Below, in pieces: positions 52,689 through 60,735 of a stretch of 64,000 nt of DNA. The position numbers and the translations under genes were made by a program. The notes beneath the pieces are model-generated. The model searched no databases, was not told the origin of the DNA, and saw only the letters and a list, made by a program, of their open reading frames with translations. How positions within the stretch are numbered: the first letter of the stretch is position 1; the number at the start of each line of letters is the position of its first letter. Source of the stretch: Halorussus halophilus (GTDB taxonomy: Archaea > Halobacteriota > Halobacteria > Halobacteriales > Haladaptataceae); contig NZ_CP044523.1 of NCBI RefSeq assembly GCF_008831545.1, positions 1,736,001 through 1,800,000 of the forward strand, in the 5' to 3' direction.

Positions 52689-53600
52689 ATGTCGTGGAAT
52701 ATGCGCTCACCAGACGATTCCAACGTAGACGCGACGCGACGACGATTCCTGAAAGCGACCGGCGTCACCGCAGTGGGGCTCGCCGGATTCACCGGCTCTG
52801 CCGCGGCGTTCGAGGGCGACGACGGCGACATCACCGGTCCCGCCGACTTCCCACGAGCGACCACGCGCGGACACTTCGACATCCACTGGTGGTACGGCGA
52901 CCAGTTGACCGACGGCCACACCGCGTGGGACTACAGCACCGTCGGCGACATCCCCGGCTACGGCAGTAGCGCCGACCCGGACGAAGTGATGATTTCGATT
53001 CACGGCTGGCTGGTCGAGAAGTCGGCCGCCCCGGACCACTTCCAGACTATCAAGACCTCGCTTCGGAACAACGGCTACGACCAGCCGGTCATCGGCTTCA
53101 GCTACGACTCGGACACTAGCACGACCGACTGGTGGCCGGCGACTGACATCGCCGAACGCAACGGCAAGAAACTCGCCAACTTCATCCGGTACTACCGCTC
53201 TCAGACCGGTGCCGACGTGCGACTCATCGGCCACTCGCTCGGTGGCAGGGTGCTGGTCTCGACGCTGAAGGAACTCAACGGACTCGGCGAGCAGGACTCC
53301 ATCGAGTCCGCCACGCTCCTCGGCGCGGCCGCGGACAACGACGCTGTGTCGGTCAGCGGCGAGTACGGTGACGACATCGCCGCCGTCGCCGGTCACGTGG
53401 ACAACTACTGGAAGGACGAAGACGACGTGCTGAACTGGGCGTACTCGACCGGCGAGTTCGACTCGGCAGTCGGCGAGGAAGGCTGTGAGGGCACCCCGCC
53501 AGCGAACTACACCGACCACAACGTCAACTACGTGCCGGACCACTTCTCGTACCACGAACCCGGCGACGGCTGTATGTCGGAAGTCGTCTCGAACTTCTAA
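52689..53600 (+). CDS. Tat-secreted alpha/beta hydrolase (lipase-like)
   Basis: The protein has 303 residues. DATRRRFLKATG is the Tat motif and GSAAAFEG gives a cleavage site (no lipobox). The hydrolase fold shows ISIHGWLVEK (oxyanion), RLIGHSLGGRVLVSTL (nucleophile Ser in GHSLGG) and a C-terminal His in DHFSYHEPG. It probably acts on lipid or ester substrates outside the cell. ATG 52701 is an alternative start, since an AT-rich TTAATAATC lies at leaderless distance from it. Confidence 0.85.
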   Translation: MSWNMRSPDDSNVDATRRRFLKATGVTAVGLAGFTGSAAAFEGDDGDITGPADFPRATTRGHFDIHWWYGDQLTDGHTAWDYSTVGDIPGYGSSADPDEVMISIHGWLVEKSAAPDHFQTIKTSLRNNGYDQPVIGFSYDSDTSTTDWWPATDIAERNGKKLANFIRYYRSQTGADVRLIGHSLGGRVLVSTLKELNGLGEQDSIESATLLGAAADNDAVSVSGEYGDDIAAVAGHVDNYWKDEDDVLNWAYSTGEFDSAVGEEGCEGTPPANYTDHNVNYVPDHFSYHEPGDGCMSEVVSNF

Positions 53601-53612
53601 TCTCGCGCTCGG

Positions 53613-54908
53613 CTATTCTCTTCGCGTGAGTCGCCGCGCAGTCTGCACGGCATACTTCGCGTGCCCCGCCCCGAGCAGGTAGTAACCACAGACCTGCGCA
53701 CGCGGATACTCCTTGTCGTTCCAATCCAGCGCGTCGTCGCCAGTGTCGATGCGCTCTCGTGCGGTTTCGAGAAGCCGACGAATCACGGGCGCGCCTTCCG
53801 CGTGCTGGTACGCCGATTCGAATTCGCTGACCGCAGTTCGCTTCGCGTCGGCGACCGTACTCGCATCGACCGTCTCGGTCTCGCGGGTAATTTCGAGATG
53901 TGCAGTCCCGTACCGCCACGCGAGAAATTCCTGCAACGACTCGGCGGCGGTGACGGCGGCGTAGACTCTGTCGCCCAATTTGCGCTGTCGGGTCGCATCG
54001 CGCAAACGCGACTGGCCATAGTACCAGCCGTGAGAGGCGATTCGGTCGCGGGCCCGCAGGTAGGGACCGTCTTCGAGGTGGTCGAGCGCGTCCTCGTCGC
54101 GTGCTTCGTGCATCTGCGTCGCCTGCGAGTGCAGGTCCTCGTAGTTGCGCGCCAGTGCGTCTGCGAACGGGTCTCGAACGGGGTCGCGCGAGCGATAATC
54201 ACGGTAGATTCGCTTGCCATCTTCCAAGTCCCGCTTCGCCGTCTCGACTGCCGAAACGAGGCTCGCGGCGGCCTCGATGGGATTCCCGTCGTCGCCCTTC
54301 TCCTCTTCGCCGTTTTGCGCGTCGTCCTCGACGTACCCGTCGAGGCGCATCCTCGTCTGGCGGGCGTTGTACTCTGCTCGTTCGACGTGAACGACGAACA
54401 GGTCGGTGTACCCGCAAGTGTAGTCGATACCGTCGCGGAACTGCTCAGCACCGCCGTACAGTCGCTCGGCGTCCTCTACGTGCTTCTCGCGGTCGAATCG
54501 GTCGTTCAGGTAGCGCGCCGCACCGAGCGTCTTGGCAGCCTCGCCAACCGCGTACTGGCACGCTTCGAGCGTTTGGAGCGTTGCCGTGGTCTCGTCTACG
54601 TCGGCCAGAAAACTTTCGGCCATCTCCAACTTGCTCTCGAACGAACTGTGCTGATGTCTGTCGAGTGCCGAGGTATCGGCGCGGTCCCACGCGGTTCGAG
54701 CATCTTTCAGAACTCGCTGGCCGTGTTTGCGGGCCGCTTCGGCGTGACTCGGAGTGACGGAAACCTGCGGTCGGAGTTCCGGCACCGACTCGCGTCTGGC
54801 GAGTTCTAGCGCGACGGCGTCGGGGACGCCGAGCGCGACGGCACCGATGGACCCGCCGCCGAGGACCGCTCCGGCGGCGAGAAAGTGGCGGCGGTTCACG
54901 GGCGACAC
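53613..54908 (-). CDS. Tat-exported helical protein, unknown function
   Basis: The protein has 431 residues. NRRHFLAAGAVLGGG is a Tat motif with a hydrophobic stretch. The mature part is almost all amphipathic helix with many Arg/Glu pairs and Tyr/Ala positions (AEAARKHGQRVLKDARTAW; ARDRIASHGWYYGQSR), like a helical-repeat scaffold. An acidic loop occurs around residues 195-210. It is not recognised. It converges on the lipase-like gene with 12 bp between stops. Confidence 0.72.
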   Translation of the reverse strand: MSPVNRRHFLAAGAVLGGGSIGAVALGVPDAVALELARRESVPELRPQVSVTPSHAEAARKHGQRVLKDARTAWDRADTSALDRHQHSSFESKLEMAESFLADVDETTATLQTLEACQYAVGEAAKTLGAARYLNDRFDREKHVEDAERLYGGAEQFRDGIDYTCGYTDLFVVHVERAEYNARQTRMRLDGYVEDDAQNGEEEKGDDGNPIEAAASLVSAVETAKRDLEDGKRIYRDYRSRDPVRDPFADALARNYEDLHSQATQMHEARDEDALDHLEDGPYLRARDRIASHGWYYGQSRLRDATRQRKLGDRVYAAVTAAESLQEFLAWRYGTAHLEITRETETVDASTVADAKRTAVSEFESAYQHAEGAPVIRRLLETARERIDTGDDALDWNDKEYPRAQVCGYYLLGAGHAKYAVQTARRLTRRE

Positions 54909-55054
54909 CCCGTGGTGGTTGCACTTTCGAGTTGGAGGGACATACTCGTGACCAGATAGAGTATCGACAAAAATGTAGCGACGGCGGAGACACGAACCGG
55001 TGCCTCGCAGAATTAGGCCAGTAGTTTATCAACTATCACGTCGAGTGTTAGCAC

Positions 55055-55249
55055 ATGAACCGCACGCGTCGAGGTGCGCTCCTCGCCGCCGCCGCGGCAG
55101 TGATGCTCGTGGGGGGCATCTACCTCGTCTTTCGCCAGGATGCGGTACTGACGCTTGTGGGAATTCTGCTCGTCATCGGCAGTGCAATCGTCTTCCTCGT
55201 GGATACGACAGACTTGCTCGTGCTGGCGGAACGTCGCGCGAAAGAGTAG
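55055..55249 (+). CDS. Small two-helix membrane protein
   Basis: This 64-residue protein has two membrane helices (ALLAAAAAVMLVGGIYLVF and AVLTLVGILLVIGSAIVFLV) separated by RQD, and a charged tail ERRAKE. A TATA-like AGTTTATC lies about 25-30 nt upstream of the ATG. It is similar in size and layout to the one at 21299. Function is unknown. It converges on dph2. Confidence 0.6.
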   Translation: MNRTRRGALLAAAAAVMLVGGIYLVFRQDAVLTLVGILLVIGSAIVFLVDTTDLLVLAERRAKE

Positions 55250-55299
55250 CGCGGAACGAGAGAAGCGAAGAGAAAAAAGCGGAGCGAACAACGAACCGC

Positions 55300-56349
55300 T
55301 TACCAAGTCCCGTGGAAGGTATCGAAGCTCAAGTCTTCGAGTGGCTTGTTGCCGACCGCAATCTCGTACTCGCCGGGCGTGAGCATCGGCTTGTGGAACT
55401 GCGGGCCGTCGTCGGTCGTGATGCGTGGGCACCCCGTATTCACGAACGCGTCCATGTCGAAGTTGCGCAGACGGTCAGGTGTCACCTCGTCCATGGTGAT
55501 GAGGTAAGCGTCGTCGTTGTCGTCCAGAATTTCTTGGGCCTGCTCCCAGCGACCTTGGCCGATTTTCGTACAGAAGATCACGCCCCACTTTTCGGCGTCC
55601 ATCGCCTTGTGGACCGAGGCGTAGCGTTGCTTGAGGAACTTTTCTGTATCTGCAATCGTCACGACGTTGTTCACGGGGTCGGCGATGACGACGTTCTTGT
55701 CGGGATGCTCCATTGCAAGGCCGAGCGGGTGGAACTTCCCGCCGCCGACGTACAGCACTTGGTCGGCGTCGATGTCGGCGCTGGCGTAGTTACAACCGAG
55801 GACCTGCCCCTCGTGGGTCAGGCGGTCGTCGCCCCGGCGAGTGTGGACTTCGTAGCCGCGCTCGTCCAGCCAGTCTTTCATCTCTTCGAAGCGGTTCATG
55901 TGCTGGGCGGTCGTCACGAGACCGACGTCGGGATTTTCGTCTGGGTCCGCGAGTTCCTCCAGCGACTCCTCCATGATGGGGAAGACGTCCACGTTCGAGA
56001 ACAGCGGGACGTAGATGACCTTGTCCGTGTTCTTCATCGGCGAGTGGCCGAAGTGGACGAACACGTCGGTGCGCTTCATCAGGAAGGTGTCGAGGTCACA
56101 AGCCCCGTAACAGGGCTGGCCGGAAATCATCACGGTCACGTCGTCGGGGACGAGCGCGCGGATGTCGTCGGCGACTTTCGGGCCGCGACGCTTGAGACCC
56201 TCGGGGAACTGCAAGCCGACCTTGGTGGCGTCTCGCTCTTCGACTGCCTCGACAATCCTGTCGAGTTCGTAGTCCCACTCCCGGTCGTGCTTGAGCGACA
56301 TGCCGGTCTTCCGGAGGTCGCCCTCGCTATACTCGCTCTCTTGGCTCAT
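55300..56349 (-). CDS. dph2: Diphthamide synthase catalytic subunit Dph2
   Basis: This 349-residue archaeal Dph2 makes the first step of diphthamide on EF-2 by transferring aminocarboxypropyl from SAM using a non-classical [4Fe-4S] radical mechanism. Candidate cluster Cys are C84 (GQPCYGACDL, which also has C80), C186 (VLGCNYAS) and C307 (NTGCPRI), at family-typical spacing. It is a stand-alone gene. Confidence 0.94.
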   Translation of the reverse strand: MSQESEYSEGDLRKTGMSLKHDREWDYELDRIVEAVEERDATKVGLQFPEGLKRRGPKVADDIRALVPDDVTVMISGQPCYGACDLDTFLMKRTDVFVHFGHSPMKNTDKVIYVPLFSNVDVFPIMEESLEELADPDENPDVGLVTTAQHMNRFEEMKDWLDERGYEVHTRRGDDRLTHEGQVLGCNYASADIDADQVLYVGGGKFHPLGLAMEHPDKNVVIADPVNNVVTIADTEKFLKQRYASVHKAMDAEKWGVIFCTKIGQGRWEQAQEILDDNDDAYLITMDEVTPDRLRNFDMDAFVNTGCPRITTDDGPQFHKPMLTPGEYEIAVGNKPLEDLSFDTFHGTW

Positions 56350-56483
56350 TGCAACGGGGTTGTCGTTGCGGGCGTTTAAGTGCGGTGTTCTGGAAGTGGG
56401 TGGGATGGTTGGAAAGAGTTAGTGAGTACGTCGGTGCTGCTTCTCGTTCCGGAGGAACGAATATACGAAGGATAACGGACACA

Positions 56484-56633
56484 GAGAAGCTTCCTGCTCA
56501 CACGATACAAAGGAGAACCGCACAGCACCGCTCCGCGAGGGCACACACCTCCCCAACCGATTCCTTCGCTAACGCTCAGTCATCCCTCACGTGAACGGGC
56601 GAATCACCTCTGGGATTCGCCCGCACGCGCCGG
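56484..56633 (+). repeat. Dispersed mosaic intergenic element, copy D2
   Basis: This is a diverged copy: AGAAGCTTCCTGC...GAACCGCACAGCACCGC...CACACACCTCCCCAACCGA...GTCATCCCTCACG, then a hairpin 56597-56622 (arms GGGCGAATC) and GCACGCGCCGG. It faces copy D1 (minus strand), so the two form an inverted pair in the dph2-ylbF gap. The gap 56350-56978 has no gene. Confidence 0.7.
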
Positions 56634-56670
56634 TCGTCAGCGAAAATACGCGAAACTGAGTTCATGTCAT

Positions 56671-56866
56671 CGGCGCGCGCTGGCGCGGCTCAATGCCGCG
56701 CCAAACCCGTGCGAGGGATGAGCAACGAAAGCCCGACAGACGCGACACGTCGCGCCGGTCGTACTGAGTCGCGCAGTCGGGTGGGGAGGTGTGTGGCCGG
56801 TGCGGTCGCGGTGCGGTGCTGTGCGGTCCCACCTTGGTTTCGGGAGTAGCTAGCTGCACTGCGTCA
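56671..56866 (-). repeat. Dispersed mosaic intergenic element, copy D1
   Basis: Minus-strand reading: GCAGTGCAGCTAGCTACTCC...CTCCCCACCCGACTGCGCGA...CATCCCTCGCACGG, then a perfect 9-bp hairpin (56681-56703, arms TGGCGCGGC, loop 5 nt) and the end AGCGCGCGCCG. It is the most complete copy after copy C and shares the CGACTCAGTACGA block with it. Confidence 0.8.
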
Positions 56867-56978
56867 CATAGTTCTAATAAGGCGAGACTGATTTCTCAGC
56901 GACAGCAACTAGCTCCGACAACCCAAGATAACGTCTCCATCCGGCACATCTAAAACGCCACAGGTCTAAGCCCGCGAC

Positions 56979-57380
56979 ATGAGCATCGAGACCGAAGCCG
57001 ACGGCGAGACCACGAACCTGAGCCGACTCGAAGAACTCGGCAGCGAACTCGGCGAGCGCATCGCCGAGTCTACGGAGTACCAGCAGTTCGAGGAAGCGAA
57101 GGAGGCCGTCGAGAACGACGCCGAAGCGCAGGAGCGAGTCAAGGAGTTCGAGCAACTGCGACAGGAGTTCATGCTCGCGCGCCAGACCGGCGAGGCGACA
57201 CAGGAGGACGTAGAGAAGGTCCGCGAAGCGCAGGAAGACCTCCACGAACTGCCGGTGATGGCCGAGTACATGGAAGCACAGGACGAACTCGAATCGACGC
57301 TCGAAGCCGTCAACGAGGCTATCTCGGAACCGCTCGCGGTGGACTTCGGCGAGCAGGGCGGCGGTTGCTGTCAGGAATAG
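56979..57380 (+). CDS. YlbF-family regulator-like protein
   Basis: The protein has 133 residues. It is helical, with the YlbF/DUF964 core GERIAESTEYQQFEEAKEAV ... AQERVKEFEQLRQEFMLARQ and LPVMAEYMEAQDELESTLE. It ends in GGGCCQE, a vicinal Cys pair not essential to the fold. Bacterial YlbF partners act with RNase Y, which archaea lack, so the archaeal role is open. The vicinal cysteines might bind a metal or cluster. Confidence 0.82.
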   Translation: MSIETEADGETTNLSRLEELGSELGERIAESTEYQQFEEAKEAVENDAEAQERVKEFEQLRQEFMLARQTGEATQEDVEKVREAQEDLHELPVMAEYMEAQDELESTLEAVNEAISEPLAVDFGEQGGGCCQE

Positions 57381-57385
57381 ACGAC

Positions 57386-58087
57386 TCAGCTTTCTTTCTC
57401 ACCTAAGCTGTCGGCGACGACGGAGCGGACGCCGCGGCGGATGCGCTCTGACACCGCTTGGTCCGAGACGTTCAACTCGTCGCCGAGCGCAGAGAGTGGC
57501 GTCTCTCGCGGCACTTCGAAGTAGCCGTGGTCAAGTGCTAGTCGGAGTGCTTCTCGCTGGCGGTCGGTCAACTCGTCGTCGGTTCCGCTCGTCGATGATT
57601 CCGGCCCGTACAGTCGCTTGAGCGAGAACTCGACGTCTTCGTCGAGACAGTGCTGGCGAAACTCCGATAGCGCGTCGCGGGAGGGGAACCGCATCTTCGC
57701 GTCCCACCTGTCGCCGGACCCGACCAGTTCGAGCATGGCGGCACCGAGACCCACGTAGACCGGGTACAGCGTGACGGGGTGGTCGGTCAACTGCGCGCGG
57801 TACAGGCGACACTCGCCGTCGCCACTGCCGTCGTATCGAGACAGTTCGACCGCCGACCCGTCTTCGACTACGTCGAGACGAACCACGTCGGTGACGCTCG
57901 GGTCGGCGTGCAACTCGGATTCGAAGCGGTCGAACCACCCGCCGTGGGCCCAGAAGAACAGAATCGGGCGTTCCGGGTCGGTTGCGAACTCTCGTTCGAC
58001 CTCGACAGTTATCTCGGGGACTGTGCGGAGCGTCGGAGAGAGTACTAACTCTTCGGAGACTGTCCGAAATTCGGCGACTACACTCAT
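57386..58087 (-). CDS. Bat-type helix-turn-helix transcription regulator
   Basis: The protein has 233 residues from ATG 58087, with TATA-like TTTAAG about 30 nt upstream. The N-terminal domain is the haloarchaeal sensor-like bacterio-opsin-activator domain (VVAEFRTVSEELVLSPTL...). The C-terminal HTH_10 shows LTDRQREALRLALDHGYFEVPRE and LGDELNVSDQAVSERIRRGV. It regulates genes in response to an unknown signal. It converges on ylbF with 5 bp between stops. Confidence 0.9.
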   Translation of the reverse strand: MSVVAEFRTVSEELVLSPTLRTVPEITVEVEREFATDPERPILFFWAHGGWFDRFESELHADPSVTDVVRLDVVEDGSAVELSRYDGSGDGECRLYRAQLTDHPVTLYPVYVGLGAAMLELVGSGDRWDAKMRFPSRDALSEFRQHCLDEDVEFSLKRLYGPESSTSGTDDELTDRQREALRLALDHGYFEVPRETPLSALGDELNVSDQAVSERIRRGVRSVVADSLGEKES

Positions 58088-58206
58088 GGAGAGGCCCTTG
58101 CCACTACGACGATTCGAACCCTTAAATTTGCGGCCACGAACACACCGGTATTTAGGGGGCGGCACGGCTAAGTGCGTCCTCGTAGAGAGTCGTCGTGGGT
58201 GGGAGA

Positions 58207-58872
58207 ATGGACGACGACACAGACACGACTATCACGAGCGAGGAGACGAACATCACCACGACCCACGAGACGGTCCGGACGTGGGTCGAGAGCAACGGCG
58301 CGAAACCGGCACTCAGAACGGACGAGACGCAGGGTGAGCGAGAGCTTCCGTACATCTACTACCCCGGAACCGACGGCGACGACGACGAATCGGTCGAAGA
58401 GACGTCGTGGGAGGCGTTCTTCGAGCGCTTCGACGCCCACGAGTTGGCGCTCGTCCGTTACGGCGACCGGCCGAACGAGGGTCCCGGCCAACTCGAACTG
58501 GTAGACCGTACTGGCGCGTACGAGGAAGCAGAGCGAGACACCGACCCCAAATCCAAAGTGACCGAGACCACGGAAGCGCCTGCCGAAACGGCGGCCGAGG
58601 CAGCCGTTTCGGCCACGAACGAAGCCCCGTCACTGTCGCCAGACGACGGCGACGTCGGCAAGCGCGTCGTGAACGCCAGCGGCGAGAAGGTTGGGGTCGT
58701 CACCAAGGTAGACGAAGCCTCGTCGATGGTCTACGTAGACCCGAATCCGGGCATCGCCGACAGAATCAAGACTCGCCTCGGATGGAAAAGCCGCGACGAA
58801 GAGGCCTACTCCGTGTCGGCGGAGCGCATCGAAGCTATCGAGGACGACGAGGTCCGACTGAAGAGTCTGTGA
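58207..58872 (+). CDS. PRC-barrel-like acidic protein
   Basis: The protein has 221 residues from ATG 58207. An acidic N-terminal half (THETVRTWVESNGAKPALRT) and an Ala/Thr/Glu linker precede a C-terminal beta-rich domain GDVGKRVVNASGEKVGVVTKVD ... SMVYVDPNPG with a PRC-barrel pattern. It is soluble and its function is unknown. It is divergent from the HTH gene. Confidence 0.7.
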   Translation: MDDDTDTTITSEETNITTTHETVRTWVESNGAKPALRTDETQGERELPYIYYPGTDGDDDESVEETSWEAFFERFDAHELALVRYGDRPNEGPGQLELVDRTGAYEEAERDTDPKSKVTETTEAPAETAAEAAVSATNEAPSLSPDDGDVGKRVVNASGEKVGVVTKVDEASSMVYVDPNPGIADRIKTRLGWKSRDEEAYSVSAERIEAIEDDEVRLKSL

Positions 58873-58946
58873 AGACGTGAGACTCCGGGAGTTGTAAGCT
58901 CGCCGCGAACGCAAGGCTTACCGGCCTCGTCGTCAACTCCTCGCGT

Positions 58947-59780
58947 ATGACGATTCACAGCGACTGGGGCGACTGGCTCCCGCGAGCAGTCGCCGAGGCA
59001 GCACCGGATGGCGTCGCAGTCTGGTATCTGGGCTGTAACGGCTTCGTCCTGAAGGCCGAGCAGACCACCATCTACATCGACCCGTACCTCGGCGTCGGTG
59101 ACCCACCGCGAACCACGCGGATGATTCCGGTACCGTTCGACCCCGAAGACGTGACGGAGGCCGACGCCGTGCTGGCCACGCACGAACACACCGACCACGT
59201 TGACGGACCGAGTCAGGCTCCGATTCTGGCGAACACTGGCGCAAACTACTACGCGCCCGACGACAGCCTCGCAGTCGCTCGGGACGACGAGAACTGGACC
59301 GACGAGTGGAACGTGAGCGACGACCAGTTCGAGGAAATCGAGGAGGGCGACAGCTTCGAAGTCGGCGCGTTCACGATTCACGTCGAACCCGCCCACGACC
59401 CCGACGCGACCCATCCCGTGAGCTACGTCGTCGAGTACGAGGACGCGACCTTCTTCCACGGCGGCGACACCAAGCCCAGCGACGAGTTCGCACGAATCGG
59501 CGAGACGTACGACATCGACCTCGGCGTGCTGGCGTTCGGCACCGTGGGCAACATCCCGGACAAGCAGACCGGCGAACCGACGCGCACGCGCTGGTACAAC
59601 GACGAGAATCAGGCCGTCGAGGCAGCCAGCGACCTGCAGTTCGACCGTTTCCTGCCGAGCCATTGGGACATGTGGAAGGGCATGACTTCGGACCCGAAGG
59701 TACTGCACCACCACGCGAAGAGCTTCGAGTATCCGGAGCGACTGGAACTCGTAGAAATCGGCGACAGAGTAGACCTCTAA
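58947..59780 (+). CDS. MBL-fold metallo-hydrolase (UlaG-like)
   Basis: This 277-residue beta-lactamase-fold hydrolase has LATHEHTDHVDG (HxHxDH metal site), NTGANYYAP, EPAHDPDATHPVSYVVE (metal His) and a second-half FHGGDTKPSD. A pattern WYLGCNGFVLKAEQTTIYIDPY at the start fits the UlaG/lactonase subgroup. The substrate is unknown. Confidence 0.88.
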   Translation: MTIHSDWGDWLPRAVAEAAPDGVAVWYLGCNGFVLKAEQTTIYIDPYLGVGDPPRTTRMIPVPFDPEDVTEADAVLATHEHTDHVDGPSQAPILANTGANYYAPDDSLAVARDDENWTDEWNVSDDQFEEIEEGDSFEVGAFTIHVEPAHDPDATHPVSYVVEYEDATFFHGGDTKPSDEFARIGETYDIDLGVLAFGTVGNIPDKQTGEPTRTRWYNDENQAVEAASDLQFDRFLPSHWDMWKGMTSDPKVLHHHAKSFEYPERLELVEIGDRVDL

Positions 59781-59838
59781 GTTCGACCCGACCACCTTCC
59801 CGACAGTTATTTTACAGCTCGATACTGATACGTAGTCG

Positions 59839-60327
59839 ATGCCTCGCTCTCCATCGCAGTCGCTCGGGTGGCACGACCGAATCGAGCAGTACACGCCGGA
59901 CGGCGCGCTCGGCAGGACACTGTTCGGAGTGGTCTTCGGCCTCGGTCTCGGTTCGTTCCTGTTCTTCGCGGGTATCGTGCAGGTGACCGGCCCGGTCTCG
60001 CCGCTGTTCCTGAGCGAACTCGTCGGACTCGCCTCGGTGCCGGTCGGTTCGGCATTGCTGGCGATTTCGCTGGTTGTCCTCTGGCCGGTGTACCTCTCGT
60101 TGATTGGCAATCTTGAGTCGGTGAAAGAGTACGAAGTCGGGAGAAGTGAGCGTGTGAGTAGCGATGCGAGAGTGCGACGCGACGAAGACGACCCCGAAGA
60201 GATTCTGAAACGACGATACGCGGCCGGTGAACTCTCTCAGCACGAGTTCGAACGTAGGTTGGACGGGGTTCTGGGCGTGGATTCTGGACAGGGTCGGGAA
60301 ACGCAAGTCGAACACGAAATCGAGTGA
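59839..60327 (+). CDS. Two-helix membrane protein with SHOCT domain
   Basis: The protein has 162 residues. Two membrane helices (about 29-52 and 60-90) are followed by a charged loop and a C-terminal SHOCT motif (EEILKRRYAAGELSQHEFERRLDGVLG). SHOCT is a short helical oligomerisation motif common in haloarchaeal membrane proteins. The start is ATG 59839, after TATA-like TTATTTTAC. Confidence 0.85.
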   Translation: MPRSPSQSLGWHDRIEQYTPDGALGRTLFGVVFGLGLGSFLFFAGIVQVTGPVSPLFLSELVGLASVPVGSALLAISLVVLWPVYLSLIGNLESVKEYEVGRSERVSSDARVRRDEDDPEEILKRRYAAGELSQHEFERRLDGVLGVDSGQGRETQVEHEIE

Positions 60328-60360
60328 AGAGTCAACGCGTAGAGAAGGAACAGAGTAATC

Positions 60361-60693
60361 GCAGTGAAGCTATCTACTCCCGAAACCGGGAAGACCGCAC
60401 CGCGACGGCCACACACCTCCCACCCGACTGCGTTTCTCGGGTTCGGAAGACGCGACCCGAATGGTCGCGTCTTCCGCGCTGTGATACTCGTCTCCCGGCA
60501 GACAAACCGCGTCTGCCGAGCTGCTCGAAAACCGAAGGTTTTCGGCATTGCAGGACCGGAGGTCCTGCAAGCTGTCAGACGTAGTCTGACAACATCACGA
60601 AAGGGCTTCGCCCTTTCGAACGACTTCGTTCACTGCGTTCACGAAGACCTCGCACGTGTCTGGCCGCGGCCTCAACGCCGCGGCCAGCGCGCG
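60361..60693 (+). repeat. Dispersed mosaic intergenic element, copy E, with an array of eight hairpins
   Basis: The core (60361-60435: GCAGTGAAGCTATCTACTCC to CCCGACTGCG) is followed by consecutive perfect palindromes. These are 60445-60475 (13-bp arms), 60496-60518, 60526-60544, 60548-60570 (10-bp), 60573-60591, 60598-60618 (9-bp), 60618-60631 and 60660-60687 (10-bp). Loops are mostly 3-8 nt (GAA, GGA, GTA, TTC). It ends with CAGCGCGCGCCG. The gap 60328-60735 has no gene. Confidence 0.85.
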
Positions 60694-60735
60694 CCGTTCC
60701 CGAGGACAAAGGTCGTGAAAGAGACGCCCAACTTC

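Noticed and set aside
60445-60687. CRISPR-like array
   Set aside because: The palindromes differ from each other and are not equally spaced repeats with spacers; no cas gene is nearby.
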